A stretch of DNA of 64,000 nucleotides from Nematostella vectensis (Eukaryota; Cnidaria; Anthozoa; Actiniaria; Edwardsiidae): NCBI RefSeq assembly GCF_932526225.1, contig NC_064037.1, forward strand, positions 124,001 through 188,000, given 5' to 3'. How positions within the stretch are numbered: position 1 is the stretch's first letter; the number at the start of each line of letters is the position of its first letter. The notes under the pieces are model-generated. The model was not told the DNA's origin, ran no database searches, and saw nothing but the letters and a program-made list of their open reading frames with translations. The translations under genes and the position numbers were made by a program. Shown one piece after another: positions 22,265 to 36,270 of the stretch.

Positions 22265-24008
22265 TTTTTAATTCGCTTTTTTTTCTTTGTGCTGGACCCC
22301 CTTAATCCTGATAGGTTTTGCGCAAAAATAATAAAAAAAAGTGAGTTTGCAAAATAAGCTTGCTAGATTTATTGATTATATGTATTCAATTTGTTCCTAG
22401 GAAGTTAACAAAAAACACAAAGCAAAGAGTTTGAGGAAGTAAACAAGTCTGTGAACTTTAATGTTCTATTTGAAGGGGCGCATTTTGTACAGGGAAGCAT
22501 ACATAGAATGCTTAACTGGTGGAGAGGGGAGAGGTAACAGTTTATTGAGCATAATGTCAACAATAGCAGGGGGAAGGGAGGGGCACTCTCTTCATACAAT
22601 ATTGCAGTTGTTACCTATTATTAAATAAGTTTGTAAGATATATTTGTTTATTAAGCAAGGTCTATTTCTGAGACAAGCAAACTCAAGTAAGAGCTGTTGA
22701 AATAACAGGTGAGTGTTAAAAAAAAACAATTATCTGATTAGAAAACTAATGTAGATTCCTTTGCACCAAATAAGAACAAACTTCATTTTGTTTGTTATTT
22801 ATGAGGAACGAGATGAGCTCTACAAGGCCAAGAAGAAATATGTATTGCTCATCTAAATTATACAAGTAAATAATAAAATTAAAAAAAGAATTACTGTAAG
22901 TAATTAGAGTGGTTTTCATTAAACGGTGAAACAAAGTGTGATAGTTAAACGGTAATAGTTAGTAAAACACAAAAAAGAACAATAGAATCAGATCACAACA
23001 AAGTGTAATACGCTAAAGCGTAGTTCACGGGTTAATGAAGGTTTTGACATTTCAACCTTAAATCCACATGAAAGTAATGCCTAATATCGAGAGCCCTACA
23101 GTAAGTGTTTTGCAGTCAAGTTGTTTTCTGTTAGTAGGTAAAAAATTATACTAAATAATAGTAATCATAGCTATGGTCACCACTTACACATATAGCACTT
23201 GTAATGAAAAGAAAGAAAAAATATATATATGCAGTCAAACAACAGAATTGCATGATAACCTTGAATATATTGAATAAAGGACTGCAAAAAACATCTTTTG
23301 TACTAGTTGCTTGAATTGACCCTTGGCTATTTTTAGCTGAATTCCCCTCCCCCTCTAAAAAAGAAAATAATAATAATAATAATAATTGAACAAAACTAAA
23401 AAGAAAACAAACACAGCAGAGACCCCCACCAACAATTTTGATTTTTTTTTACTTTCCTTTAAAGGGGGAGTGTCATGTTTAAGAGATTTGCAATAGCTCT
23501 AGAGCCCTGACACAATGAACTTCAGTGAAATTCTAATACTGACTTATGAGCTTTTGGTACATGTGGGAGACTTTAAACAAAACAAAAAAAATGACCACAA
23601 ACTGTCCATTAACATAGTTTTCAATATAATATTGCATATTATTTAATAAGGTATTGACAGCTTTTAAAAAGTTCAACTGTTTGTAGACACTTAAAAGCCT
23701 ACAATAAACACTGACTCCAGACATGCGCAGTACTATGCTGCTGCCCCTTTAAAGTAAAATACAGCTTTACTTAGTCAGCGTAGACAATATTGCGGATTTT
23801 GTCAATATTCTAATATGAATATGTCAATATTCTCCCCCCTTACGTCTTTATTTCTATTTATTTTATGCTTTTCACATGATACCAAAACAGCGTCTTTTTT
23901 CTTCGCTAATTTGATGTCATGTACACAATGAAAGAGATGCGCCCGTGCGCATGGCGAGTCCCCAAGGGACCCAAGACGCCCAAATAGACCTCTATTTTTT
24001 GTCATCCA
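22003..24008 (+). repeat. Monomer 12 (2006 bp, longest)
   Basis: The left part pairs with monomer 15. After about 22.3 kb it becomes a copy of monomer 9, with AAACGGTGAA and (AAT)7. It contains the junction of the 6-kb duplication. Confidence 0.97.
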
Positions 24009-24270
24009 CAATCTCGGCGAGCTGTGCGTGGCGTAACCGTATTACAGGCCTGGGATCCTGGTTATTGTCCTCCCCATTAATTCGCGAGTTGGGATAACCT
24101 TGCAAGAGTGTTGTACAGCATATTCGCTCGGAAATATCGGTGCTTGGGGCCTTCGGGTTCTTTACAGCCTTCCGTAAAAGCCTTGTGCTGCCATACCGAT
24201 TGGGTAATCCGTATGTATGGTTTCCGTTTTGTTCTTCAGACCGGGTTCGATCCCAGGCCAATGGGCTTTT
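24009..24270 (+). ncRNA. Candidate Pol III RNA, copy 13
   Basis: G74 to T and G79 to A, as in copy 10, but C152 is kept. Boxes intact. Confidence 0.5.
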
Positions 24271-26011
24271 TTTTAGTTCCTTTTTTTTTTCTTTGTGCTG
24301 GACCCCCTTAATCCTGATAGGTTTTGCGCAAAAATAATAAAAAAAAGTGAGTTTGCAAAATAAGCTTGCTAGATTTATTGATTATATGTATTCAATTTGT
24401 TCCTAGGAAGTTAACAAAAAACACAAAGCAAAGAGTTTGAGGAAGTAAACAAGTCTGTGAACTTTAATGTTCTATTTGAAGGGGCGCATTTTGTACAGGG
24501 AAGCATACATAGAATGCTTAACTGGTGGAGAGGGGAGAGGTAACAGTTTATTGAGCATAATGTCAACAATAGCAGGGGGAAGGGAGGGGCACTCTCTTCA
24601 TACAATATTGCAGTTGTTACCTATTATTAAATAAGTTTGTAAGATATATTTGTTTATTAAGCAAGGTCTATTTCTGAGACAAGCAAACTCAAGTAAGAGC
24701 TGTTGAAATAACAGGTGAGTGTTAAAAAAAAAACAATTATCTGATTAGAAAACTAATGTAGATTCCTTTGCACCAAATAAGAACAAACTTCATTTTGTTT
24801 GTTATTTATGAGGAACGAGATGAGCTCTACAAGGCCAAGAAGAAATATGTATTGCTCATCTAAATTATACAAGTAAATAATAATATTAAAAAAAGAATTA
24901 CTGTAAGTAATTAGAGTGGTTTTCATTAAACCGTGAAACAAAGTGTGATAGTTAAACGGTAATAGTTAGTAAAACACAAAAAAGAACAATAGAATCAGAT
25001 CACAACAAAGTGTAATACGCTAAAGCGTAGTTCACGGGTTAATGAAGGTTTTGACATTTCAACCTTACATCCACATGAAAGTAATGCCTAATATCGAGAG
25101 CCCTACAGTAAGTGTTTTGCAGTCAAGTGGTTTTCTGTTAGTAGGTAAAAAATTATTCTAAATAATAGTAATCATAGCTATGGTCACCACTTACACATAT
25201 AGCACTTGTAATGAAAAGAAAGAAAAAATATATATATGCAGTCAAACAACAGAATTGCATGATAACCTTGAATATATTGAATAAAGGACTGCAAAAAAAC
25301 ATCTTTTGTACTAGTTGCTTGAATTGACCCTTGGCTATTTTTAGCTGAATTCCCCTCCCCCTCTAAAAAAGAAAATAATAATAATAATAGAACAAAACTA
25401 AAAAGAAAACAAACACAGCAGAGACCCCCACGAACAATGTTGATTTTTCTTTACTTTCCTTTAAAGGGGGAGTGTCATGTTTAAGAGATTTGCAATAGCT
25501 CTAGAGCCCTGACACAATGAACTTCAGTGAAATTCTAATACTGACTTATGAGCTTTTGTTACATGTGGGAGACTTTAAACAAAACAAAAAAAATGACCAC
25601 AAACTGTCCATTAACATAGTTTTCAATATAATATTGCATATTATTTAATAAGGTATTGACAGCTTTTAAAAAGTTCAACTGTTTGTAGACACTTAAAAGC
25701 CTACAATGAACACTGACTCGAGACATGCGCAGTACTATGCTGCTGCCCCTTTAAAGTAAAATACAGCTTTACTTAGTCAGCGTAGACAATATTGCGGATT
25801 TTGTCAATATTCTAATATGAATATGTCAATATCCTCCCACCTTACGTCTTTATTTCTATTTATTTTATGCTTTTCACATGATACCAAAACAGCCTTTTTT
25901 TTTCTTCGCTTATTTGATGTCATCTACACAATAAAAGAGATGCGCCCGTGCGCATGGCGAGTCCCCAAGGGACCCAAGACGCCCAAATAGACCTCTATTT
26001 TTTGTCATCCA
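24009..26011 (+). repeat. Monomer 13 (2003 bp)
   Basis: Copy of monomer 10 about 6005 bp downstream. Confidence 0.97.
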
Positions 26012-26273
26012 CAATCTCGGCGAGCTGTGCGTGGCGTAACCGTATTACAGGCCTGGGATCCTGGTTATTGTCCTCCCCATTAATGCGCCGGTTGGGATAA
26101 CCTTGCAAGAGTGTTGTACAGCATATTCGCTCGGAAATATCGGTGCTTGGGGCCTTCGGGTTCTTTACAGCCTTCCGTAAAAGCCTTGTGCTGCCATACC
26201 GATTGGGTAATCCGTATGTATGGTTTCCGTTTTGTTCTTCATACCGGGTTCGATCCCAGGCCAATGGGCTTTT
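26012..26273 (+). ncRNA. Candidate Pol III RNA, copy 14
   Basis: G78 to C and G231 to T, as in copy 11. Boxes intact. Confidence 0.5.
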
Positions 26274-28010
26274 TTTTTTAATTCGCTTTTTTTTCTTTGT
26301 GCTGGACCCCCTTAATCCTGATAGGTTTTGCGCAAAAATAATAAAAAAAAGTGAGTTTGCAAAATAAGCTTGCTAGATTTATTGATTATATGTATTCAAT
26401 TTGTTCCTAGGAAGTTAACAAAAAACACAAAGCAAAGAGTTTGAGGAAGTAAACAAGTCTGTGAACTTTAATGTTCTATTTGAAGGGGCGCATTTTGTAC
26501 AGGGAAGCATACATAGAATGCTTAACTGGTGGAGAGGGGAGAGGTAACAGTTTATTGAGCATAATGTCAACAATAGCAGGGGGAAGGGAGGGGCACTCTC
26601 TTCATACAATATTGCAGTTGTTACCTATTATTAAATAAGTTTGTAAGATATATTTGTTTATTAAGCAAGGTCTATTTCTGAGACAAGCAAACTCAAGTAA
26701 GAGCTGTTGAAATAACAGGTGAGTTTAAAAAAAAACAATTATCTGATTAGAAAACTAATGTAGATTCCTTTGCACCAAATAAGAACAAACTTCATTTTGT
26801 TTGTTATTTATGAGGAACGAGATGAGCTCTACAAGGCCAAGAAGAAATATGTATTGCTCATCTAAATTATACAAGTAAATAATAATATTAAAAAAGAATT
26901 ACTGTAAGTAATTAGAGTGGTTTTCATTAACCCGTGAAACAAAGTGTGATAGTTAAACGGTAATAGTTAGTAAAACACAAAAAAGAACAATAGAATCAGA
27001 TCACAACAAAGTGTAATACGCTAAAGCGTAGTTCACGGGTTAATGAAGGTTTTGACATTTCAACCTTACATCCACATGAAAGTAATGCCTAATATCGAGA
27101 GCCCTACAGTAAGTGTTTTGCAGTCAAGTTGTTTTCTGTTAGTAGGTAAAAAATTATTCTAAATAATAGTAATCATGGCTATGGTCACCACTTACACATA
27201 TAGCACTTGTAATGAAAAGAAAGAAAATATATATATATGCAGTCAAACAACAGAATTGCATGATAACCTTGAATATATTGAATAAAGGACTGCAAAAAAC
27301 ATCTTTTGTACTAGTTGCTTGAATTGACCCTTGGCTATTTTTAGCTGAATTCCCCTCCCCCTCTAAAAAAGAAAATAATAATAATAATAGAACAAAACTA
27401 AAAAGAAAACAATCACAGCAGAGACCCCCACGAACAATGTTGATTTTTTTTTACTTTCCTTTAAAGGGGGAGTGTCATGTTTAAGAGATTTGCAATAGCT
27501 CTAGAGCCCTGACACAATGAACTTCAGTTAAATTCTAATAATGACTTATGAGCTTTTGTTACATGTGGGAGACTTTAAACAAAACAAAAAAAATGACCAC
27601 AAACTGTCCATTAACATAGTTTTCAATATAATATTGCATATTATTTAATAAGGTATTGACAGCTTTTAAAAAGTTCAACTGTTGGTAGACACTTAAAAGC
27701 CTACAATAAACACTGACTCGAGACATGCGCAGTACTATGCTGCTGCCCCTTTAAAGTAAAATACAGCTTTACTTAGTCAGCGTAGACAATATTGCGGATT
27801 TTGTCAATATTCTAATATGAATATGTCAATATCCTCCCCACTTACGTCTTTATTTCTATTTATTTCATGCTTTTCACATGATACCAAAACAGCGTCTTTT
27901 TTCTTCGCTAATTTGATGTCATGTACACAATAAAAGAGATGCGCCCGTGCGCATGGCGAGTCCCCAAGGGACCCAAGACGACCAAATAGACCTCTATTTT
28001 TTGTCATCCA
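26012..28010 (+). repeat. Monomer 14 (1999 bp)
   Basis: Copy of monomer 11 about 6008 bp downstream. Confidence 0.97.
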
Positions 28011-28272
28011 CAATCTCGGCGAGCTGTGCGTGGCGTAACCGTATTACAGGCCTGGGATCCTGGTTATTGTCCTCCCCATTAATGCGCGGGTTGGGATAAC
28101 CTTGCAAGAGTGTTGTACAGCATATTCGCTCGGAAATATCGGTGCTTGGGGCCTTCGGGTTCTTTACAGCCTTCCGTAAAAGCCTTGTGCTGCCATACCG
28201 ATTGGGTAATCCGTATGTATGGTTTCCGTTTTGTTCTTCAGACCGGGTTCGATCCCAGGCCAATGGGCTTTT
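28011..28272 (+). ncRNA. Candidate Pol III RNA, copy 15
   Basis: Identical to the reference segment. Boxes intact. Confidence 0.5.
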
Positions 28273-30008
28273 TTTTTAATTCGCTTTTTTTTCTTTGTGC
28301 TGGACCCCCTTAATCCTGATAGGTTTTGCGCAAAAATAATAATAAAAAGTGAGTTTGCAAAATAAGCTTGCTAGATTTATTGATTATATGTATTCAATTT
28401 GTTCCTAGGAAGTTAACAAAAAACACAAAGCAAAGAGTTTGAGGAAGTAAACAAGTCTGTGAACTTTAATGTTCTATTTGAAGGGGCGCATTTTGTACAG
28501 GGAAGCATACATAGAATGCTTAACTGGTGGAGAGGGGAGAGGTAACAGTTTATTGAGCATAATGTCAACAATAGCAGGGGGAAGGGAGGGGCACTCTTTT
28601 CATACAATATTGCAGTTGTTACCTATTATTAAATAAGTTTGTAAGATATATTTGTTTATTAAGCAAGGTCTATTTCTGAGACAAGCAAACTCAAGTAAGA
28701 GCTGTTGAAATAACAGGTGAGTGTTAAAAAAAACAATTATCTGATTAGAAAACTAATGTAGATTCCTTTGCACCAAATAAGAACAAACTTCATTTTGTTT
28801 GTTATTTATGAAGAACGAGATGAGCTCTACAAGGCCAAGAAGAAATATGTATTGCTCATCTAAATTATACAAGTAAATAATAATATTAAAAAAGAATTAC
28901 TGTAAGTAATTAGAGTGGTTTTCATTAACCCGTGAAACAAAGTGTTATAGTTAAACGGTAATAGTTAGTAAAACACAAAAAAGAACAATAGAATCAGATC
29001 ACAACAAAGTGTAATACGCTAAAGCGTAGTTCACGGGTTAATGAAGGTTTTGACATTTCAACCTTACATCCACATGAAAGTAATGCCTAATATCGAGAGC
29101 CCTACAGTAAGTGTTTTGCAGTCAAGTTGTTTTCTGTTAGTAGGTAAAAAATTATTCTAAATAATAGTAATCATAGCTATGGTCACCACTTACGCATATA
29201 GCACTTGTAATGAAAAGAAAGAAAATATATATATATGCAGTCAAACAACAGAATTGCATGATAACCTTGAATATATTGAATAAAGGACTGCAAAAAACAT
29301 CTTTTGTACTAGTTGCTTGAATTGACCCTTGGCTATTTTTAGCTGAATTCCCCTCCCCCTCTAAAAAAGAAAATAATAATAATAATAGAACAAAACTAAA
29401 AAGAAAACAAACACAGCAGAGACCCCCACGAACAATGTTGATTTTTTTTTACTTTCCTTTAAAGGGGGAGTGTCATGTTTAAGAGATTTGCAATAGCTCT
29501 AGAGCCCTGACACAATGAACTTCAGTGAAATTCTAATACTGACTTATGAGCTTTTGTTACATGTGGGAGACTTTAAACAAAACAAAAAAAATGACCACAA
29601 ACTGTCCATTAACATAGTTTTCAATATAATATAGCATATTATTTAATAAGGTATTGACAGCTTTTAAAAAGTTCAACTGTTTGTAGACACTTAAAAGCCT
29701 ACAACAAACACTGACTCGAGACATTCGCAGTACTATGCTGCTGCCCCTTTAAAGTAAAATACAGCTTTGCTTAGTCAGCGTAGACAATATTGCGGATTTT
29801 GTCAATATTCTAATATGAATATGTCAATATTCTCCCCCCTTACGTCTTTATTTCTATTTATTTTATGCTTTTCACATGATACCAAAACAGCGTCTTTTTT
29901 CTACGCTAATTTGATGTCATGTACACAATAAAAGAGATGCGCCCGTGCGCATGGCGAGTCCCCAAGGGACCCAAGACGCCCAAATAGACCTCTATTTTTT
30001 GTCATCCA
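28011..30008 (+). repeat. Monomer 15 (1998 bp)
   Basis: The left end matches monomer 12. From about 28.34 kb it carries variants shared with 19 and 21 (ACTCTTTTCATAC, CTTACGCATATAG). Private AATAATAATAAAAAG near 28335. Confidence 0.97.
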
Positions 30009-30270
30009 CAATCTCGGCGAGCAGTGCGTGGCGTAACCGTATTACAGGCCTGGGATCCTGGTTATTGTCCTCCCCATTAATGCGCGGGTTGGGATAACCT
30101 TGCAAGAGTGTTGTACAGCATATTCGCTCGGAAATATCGGTGCTTGGGGCCTTCGGGTTCTTTACAGCCTTCCGTAAAAGTCTTGTGCTGCCATACCGAT
30201 TGGGTAATCCGTATGTATGGTTTCCGTTTTGTTCTTCAGACCGGGTTCGATCCCAGGCCAATGGGCTTTT
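30009..30270 (+). ncRNA. Candidate Pol III RNA, copy 16
   Basis: T15 to A and C173 to T. Boxes intact. Confidence 0.5.
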
Positions 30271-32005
30271 TTTTTAATTCGCTTTTTTTTCTTTGTGCTA
30301 GACCCCCTTAATCCTGATAGGTTTTGCGCAAAAATAAAAAAAAAAGTGAGTTTGCAAAATAAGCTTGCTAGATTTATTGATTATATGTATTCAATTTATT
30401 CCTAGGAAGTTAACAAAAAACACAAAGCAAAGAGTTTGAGGAAGTAAACAAGTCTGTGAACTTTAATGTTCTATTTGAAGGGGTGCATTTTGTACAGGGA
30501 AGCATACATAGAATGCTTAACTGGTGGAGAGGGGAGAGGTAACAGTTTATTGAGCATAATGTCAACAATAGCAGGGGGAAGGAAGGGGCACTCTCTTCAT
30601 ACAATATTGCAGTTGTTACCTATTATTAAATAAGTTTAAAAGATATATTTGTTTATTAAGCAAGGTCTATTTCTTAGACAAGCAAACTCAAGTAAGAGCT
30701 GTTGAAATAACAGGTGAGTGTTAAAAAAAACAATTATCTGATTAGAAAACTAATGTAGATTCCTTTGCACCAAATAAGAACAAACTTCATTTTGTTTGTT
30801 ATTTATGAGGAACGAGATGAGCTCTACAAGGCCAAGAAGAAATATGTATTGCTCATCTAAATTATACAAGTAAATAATAATATTAAAAAAGAATTACTGT
30901 AAGTAATTAGAGTGGTTTTCATTAACCCCTGAAACAAAGTGCGATAGTTAAACGGTAATAGTTAGTAAAACACAAAAAAGAACAATAGAATCAGATCACA
31001 ACAAAGTGTAATACGCTAAAGCGTAGTTCACGGGTTAATGAAGGTTTTGACATTTCAACCTTACATCCACATGAAAGTAATGCCTAATATCGTGTGCCAT
31101 ACAGTAAGTGTTTTGCAGTCACGTTGTTTTCTGTTAGTAGGTAAAAAAATATTCTAAATAATAGTAATCATAGCTATGGTCACCACTTACACATATAGCA
31201 CTTGTAATGAAAAGAAAGAAAAAAATATATATATGCAGTCAAACAACAGAATTGCATGATAACCTTGAATATATTGAATAAAGGACTGCAAAAAAACATC
31301 TTTTGTACTAGTTGCTTGAATTGACCCTTGGCTATTTTTAGCTGAATTCCCCTCCCCCTCTAAAAAGGAAAATAATAATAATAATAGCACAAAACTAAAA
31401 AGAAAACAAACACAAGAGGGACCCCCACCAACAATTTTAGTTTTTTTTTCTTTCCTTTAAAGGGGGAGTGTCATGTTTAAGAGATTTGCAATAGCTCTAG
31501 AGCCCTGACACAATGAACTTCATTGAAATTCTAATACTGACTTATGAGCTTTTGGTACATGTGGGAGACTTTAAACAAAACAAAAAAAATGACCACAAAC
31601 TGTCCATTAACATAGTTTTCAATATAATTTTGCATATTATTTAATAAGGCATTAACAGCTTTTAAAAAGTTCAACTGTTTGTAGACACTTAAAAGCCTAC
31701 AATAAACACTGACTCCAGACATGCGCAGTACTATGCTGCTGCCCCTTTAAAGTAAAATACAGCTTTACTTAGTCAGCGTAGACAATATTGCGGATTTTGT
31801 CAATATTCTAATATGAATATGTCAATATTCTCCCCCTTACGTCTTTATTTCTATTTATTTTATGCTTTTCACATGATACCAAAACAGCGTCTTTTTTCTT
31901 CGCTAATTTGATGTCATGTACACAATAAAAGAGATGCGCCCGTGCGCATGGCGAGTCCCCAAGGGACCCAAGACGCCCAAATAGACCTCTATTTTTTGTC
32001 ATCCA
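30009..32005 (+). repeat. Monomer 16 (1997 bp)
   Basis: Shares with 18 and 22: TTTAAAAGATATA, CCCCTGAAAC, ATCGTGTGCCATAC, CAGTCACGTTG. Right end with GCATTAACAG. Confidence 0.97.
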
Positions 32006-32267
32006 CAATCTCGGCGAGCTGTGCGTGGCGTAACCGTATTACAGCCCTGGGATCCTGGTTATTGTACTCCCCATTAATGCGCGAGTTGGGATAACCTTGC
32101 AAGAGTGTTGTACAGCATATTCGCTCGGAAATATCGGTGCTTGGGGCCTTCGGGTTCTTTACAGCCTTCCGTAAAAGCCTTGTGCGGCCATACCGATTGG
32201 GTAATCCGTATGTATGGTTTCCGTTTTGTTCTTCAGACCGGGTTCGATCCCAGGCCAATGGGCTTTT
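32006..32267 (+). ncRNA. Candidate Pol III RNA, copy 17
   Basis: Four changes, the most of any copy: G40 to C (breaks one pair of the long helix), C61 to A, G79 to A, T181 to G. Boxes intact. Confidence 0.45.
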
Positions 32268-34006
32268 TTTTAGTTCCTTTTTTTTTCTTTGTGCTGGACC
32301 CCCTTAATCCTGATAGGTTTTGCGCAAAAATAAAAAAAAAAGTGAGTTTGCAAAATAAGCTTGCTAGATTTATTGATTATATGTATTCAATTTGTTCCTA
32401 GGAAGTTAACAAAAAACACAAAGCAAAGAGTTTGAGGAAGTAAACAAGTCTGTGAACTTTAATGTTCTATTTGAAGGGGCGCATTTTGTACAGGGAAGCA
32501 TACATAGAATGCTTAACTGGTGGAGAGGGGAGAGGTAACAGTTTATTGAGCATAATGTCAACAATAGCAGGGGGAAGGGAGGGGCACTCTCTTCATACAA
32601 TATTGCAGTTGTTACCTATTATTAAATAAGTTTGTAAGATATATTTGTTTATTAAGCAAGGTCTATTTCTGAGACAAGCAAACTCAAGTAAGAGCTGTTG
32701 AAATAACAGGTGAGTGTTAAAAAAAAAACAATTATCTGATTAGAAAACTAATGTAGATTCCTTTGCACCAAATAAGAACAAACTTCATTTTGTTTGTTAT
32801 TTATGAGGAACGAGATGAGCTCTACAAGGCCAAGAAGAAATATGTATTGCTCATCTAAATTATACAAGTAAATAATAATATTAAAAAACAGAATTACTGT
32901 AAGTAATTAGAGTGGTTTTCATTAACCCGTGAAACAAAGTGTGATAGTTAAACGGTAATAGTTAGTAAAACACAAAAAAGAACAATAGAATCAGATCACA
33001 ACAAAGTGTAATACGCTAAAGCGTAGTTCACAGGTTAATGAAGGTTTTGACATTTCAACCTTACATCCACATGAAAGTAATGCCTAATATCGAGAGCCCT
33101 ACAGTAAGTGTTTTGCAGTCAAGTTGTTTTCTGTTAGTAGGTAAAAAATTATTTTAAATAATAGTAATCATAGCTATGGTCACCACTTACACATATAGCA
33201 CTTGTAATGAAAAGAAAGAAAAAATATATATATGCAGTCAAACAACAGAATTGCATGATAACCTTGAATATATTGAATAAAGGACTGCAAAAAAACATCT
33301 TTTGTACTAGTTGCTTGAATTGACCCTTGGCTATTTTTAGCTGAATTCCCCTCCCCCTCTAAAAAAGAAAATAATAATAATAATAGAACAAAACTAAAAA
33401 GAAAACAAACACAGCAGAGACCCCCACCAACAATTTTGATTTTTTTTTACTTTCCTTTAAATGGGGAGTGTCATGTTTAAGAGATTTGCAATAGCTCTAG
33501 AGCCCTGACACAATGAACTTCAGTGAAATTCTAATACTGACTTATGAGCTTTTCGTACATGTGGGAGACTTTAAACAAAACAAAAAAAATGACCACAAAC
33601 TGTCCATTAACATAGTTTTCAATATAATATTGCATATTATTTAATAAGGTATTGACAGCTTTTAAAAAGTTCAACTGTTTGTAGACACTTAAAAGCCTAC
33701 AATAAACACTGACTCCAGACATGCGCAGTACTATGCTGCTGCCCCTTTAAAGTAAAATACAGCTTTACTTAGTCAGCGTAGACAATATTGCGGATTTTGT
33801 CAATATTCTAATATGAATATGTCAAAATTCTCCCCCCTTACGTCTTTATTTCTATTTATTTTATGCTTTTCACATGATACCAAAACAGCGTCTTTTTTCT
33901 TCGCTAATTTGATGTCATGTACACAATAAAAGAGATGCGCCCGTGCGCATGGCGAGTCCCCAAGGGACCCAAGACGCCCAAATAGACCTCTATTTTTTGT
34001 CATCCA
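32006..34006 (+). repeat. Monomer 17 (2001 bp)
   Basis: Shares with monomer 25: TTCACAGGTTAATG, TTTAAATGG at the T2-like left end, and CTTTTCGTACATG. Has the most RNA substitutions (four). Confidence 0.97.
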
Positions 34007-34268
34007 CAATCTCGGCGAGCTGTGCGTGGCGTAACCGTATTACAGGCCTAGGATCCTGGTTATTGTCCTCCCCATTAATGCGCGGGTTGGGATAACCTTG
34101 CAAGAGTGTTGTACAGCATATTCGCTCGGAAATATCGGTGCTTGGGGCCTTCGGGTTCTTTACAGCCTTCCGTAAAAGCCTTGTGCTGCTATACCGATTG
34201 GGTAATCCGTATGTATGGTTTCCGTTTTGTTCTTCAGACCGGGTTCGATCCCAGGCCAATGGGCTTTT
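34007..34268 (+). ncRNA. Candidate Pol III RNA, copy 18
   Basis: G44 to A (A-C mismatch in the long helix) and C184 to T (C-G becomes U-G in the 182-213 hairpin). Boxes intact. Confidence 0.48.
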
Positions 34269-36008
34269 TTTTTTAATTCGCTTTTTTTTCTTTGTGCTGG
34301 ACCCCCTTAATCCTGATAGGTTTTGCGCAAAAATAAAAAAAAAAGTGAGTTTGCAAAATAAGCTTGCTAGATTTATTGATTATATGTATTCAATTTATTC
34401 CTAGGAAGTTAACAAAAAACACAAAGCAAAGAGTTTGAGGAAGTAAACAAGTCTGTGAACTTTAATGTTCTATTTGAAGGGGTGCATTTTGTACAGGGAA
34501 GCATACATAGAATGCTTAACTGGTGGAGAGGGGAGAGGTAACAGTTTATTGAGCATAATGTCAACAATAGCAGGGGGAAGGAAGGGGCACTCTCTTCATA
34601 CAATATTGCAGTTGTTACCTATTATTAAATAAGTTTAAAAGATATATTTGTTTATTAAGCAAGGTCTATTTCTGAGACAAGCAAACTCAAGTAAGAGCTG
34701 TTGAAATAACAGGTGAGTGTTAAAAAAAACAATTATCTGATTAGAAAACTAATGTAGATTCCTTTGCACCAAATAAGAACAAACTTCATTTTGTTTGTTA
34801 TTTATGAGGAACGAGATGAGCTCTACAAGGCCAAGAAGAAATATGTATTGCTCATCTAAATTATACAAGTAAATAATAATATTAAAAAAGAATTACTGTA
34901 AGTAATTAGAGTGGTTTTCATTAACCCCTGAAACAAAGTGCGATAGTTAAACGGTAATAGTTAGTAAAACACAAAAAAGAACAATAGAATCAGATCACAA
35001 CAAAGTGTAATACGCTAAAGCGTAGTTCACGGGTTAATGAAGGTTTTGACATTTCAACCTTACATCCACATGAAAGTAATGCCTAATATCGTGTGCCATA
35101 CAGTAAGTGTTTTGCAGTCACGTTGTTTTCTGTTAGTAGGTAAAAAATTATTCTAAATAATAGTAATCATAGCTATGGTCACCACTTACACATATAGCAC
35201 TTGTAATGAAAAGAAAGAAAAAAATATATATATGCAGTCAAACAACAGAATTGCATGATAACCTTGAATATATATTGAATAAAGGACTGCAAAAAAACAT
35301 CTTTTGTACTAGTTGCTTGATTTGACCCTTGGCTATTTTTAGCTGAATTCCCCTCCCCCTCTAAAAAAGAAAATAATAATAATAATAGCACAAAACTAAA
35401 AAGAAAACAAACACAGCAGAGACCCCCACCAACAATTTTAGTTTTTTTTTCTTTCCTTTAAAGGGGGAGTGTCATGTTTAAGAGATTTGCAATAGCTCTA
35501 GAGCCCTGACACAATGAACTTCAGTGAAATTCTAATACTGACTTATGAGCTTTTGGTACATGTGGGAGACTTTAAACAAAACAAAAAAAAATGACCACAA
35601 ACTGTCCATTAACATAGTTTTCAATATAATTTTGCATATTATTTAATAAGGCATTAACAGCTTTTAAAAAGTTCAACTGTTTGTAGACACTTAAAAGCCT
35701 ACAATAAACACTGACTCCAGACATGCGCAGTACTATGCTGCTGCCCCTTTAAAGTAAAATACAGCTTTACTTAGTCAGCGTAGACAATATTGCGGATTTT
35801 GTCAATATTCTAATATGAATATGTCAATATTCTCCCCCCTTACGTCTTTATTTCTATTTATTTTATGCTTTTCACATGATACCAAAACAGCGTCTTTTTT
35901 CTTCGCTTATTTGATGTCATGTACACAATAAAAGAGATGCGCCCGTGCGCATGGCGAGTCCCCAAGGGACCCAAGACGCCCAAATAGACCTCTATTTTTT
36001 GTCATCCA
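34007..36008 (+). repeat. Monomer 18 (2002 bp)
   Basis: Same type as 16 and 22. Private extra TA in the GAATATATATTGAA stretch near 35270. Confidence 0.97.
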
Positions 36009-36270
36009 CAATCTTGGCGAGCTGTGCGTGGCGTAACCGTATTACAGGCCTGGGATCCTGGTTATTGTCCTCCCCATTAATGCGCGGGTTGGGATAACCT
36101 TGCAAGAGTGTTGTACAGCATATTCGCTCGGAAATATCGGTGCTTGGGGCCTTCGGGTTCTTTACAGCCTTCCGTAAAAGCCTTGTGCTGCCATACCGAT
36201 TGGGTAATCCGTATGTATGGTTTCCGTTTTGTTCTTCATACCGGGTTCGATCCCAGGCCAATGGGCTTTT
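36009..36270 (+). ncRNA. Candidate Pol III RNA, copy 19
   Basis: C7 to T and G231 to T. Boxes intact. Confidence 0.5.

Larger units (their letters stand above)
16285..28340 (+). repeat. 6-kb three-monomer tandem duplication
   Basis: Monomers 10, 11, 12-left recur as 13, 14, 15-left with an offset of 6005-6008 bp, sharing private variants (TTCGCGAG; GCGCCGG with TCATACC; TTTCATGC with GACGACCAAATAG). Monomer 9-right equals monomer 12-right, including (AAT)7. Matching begins after the terminator linker near 16280 and ends at the A-run near 28340, so both breakpoints fall just downstream of the RNA segment. Confidence 0.85.
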
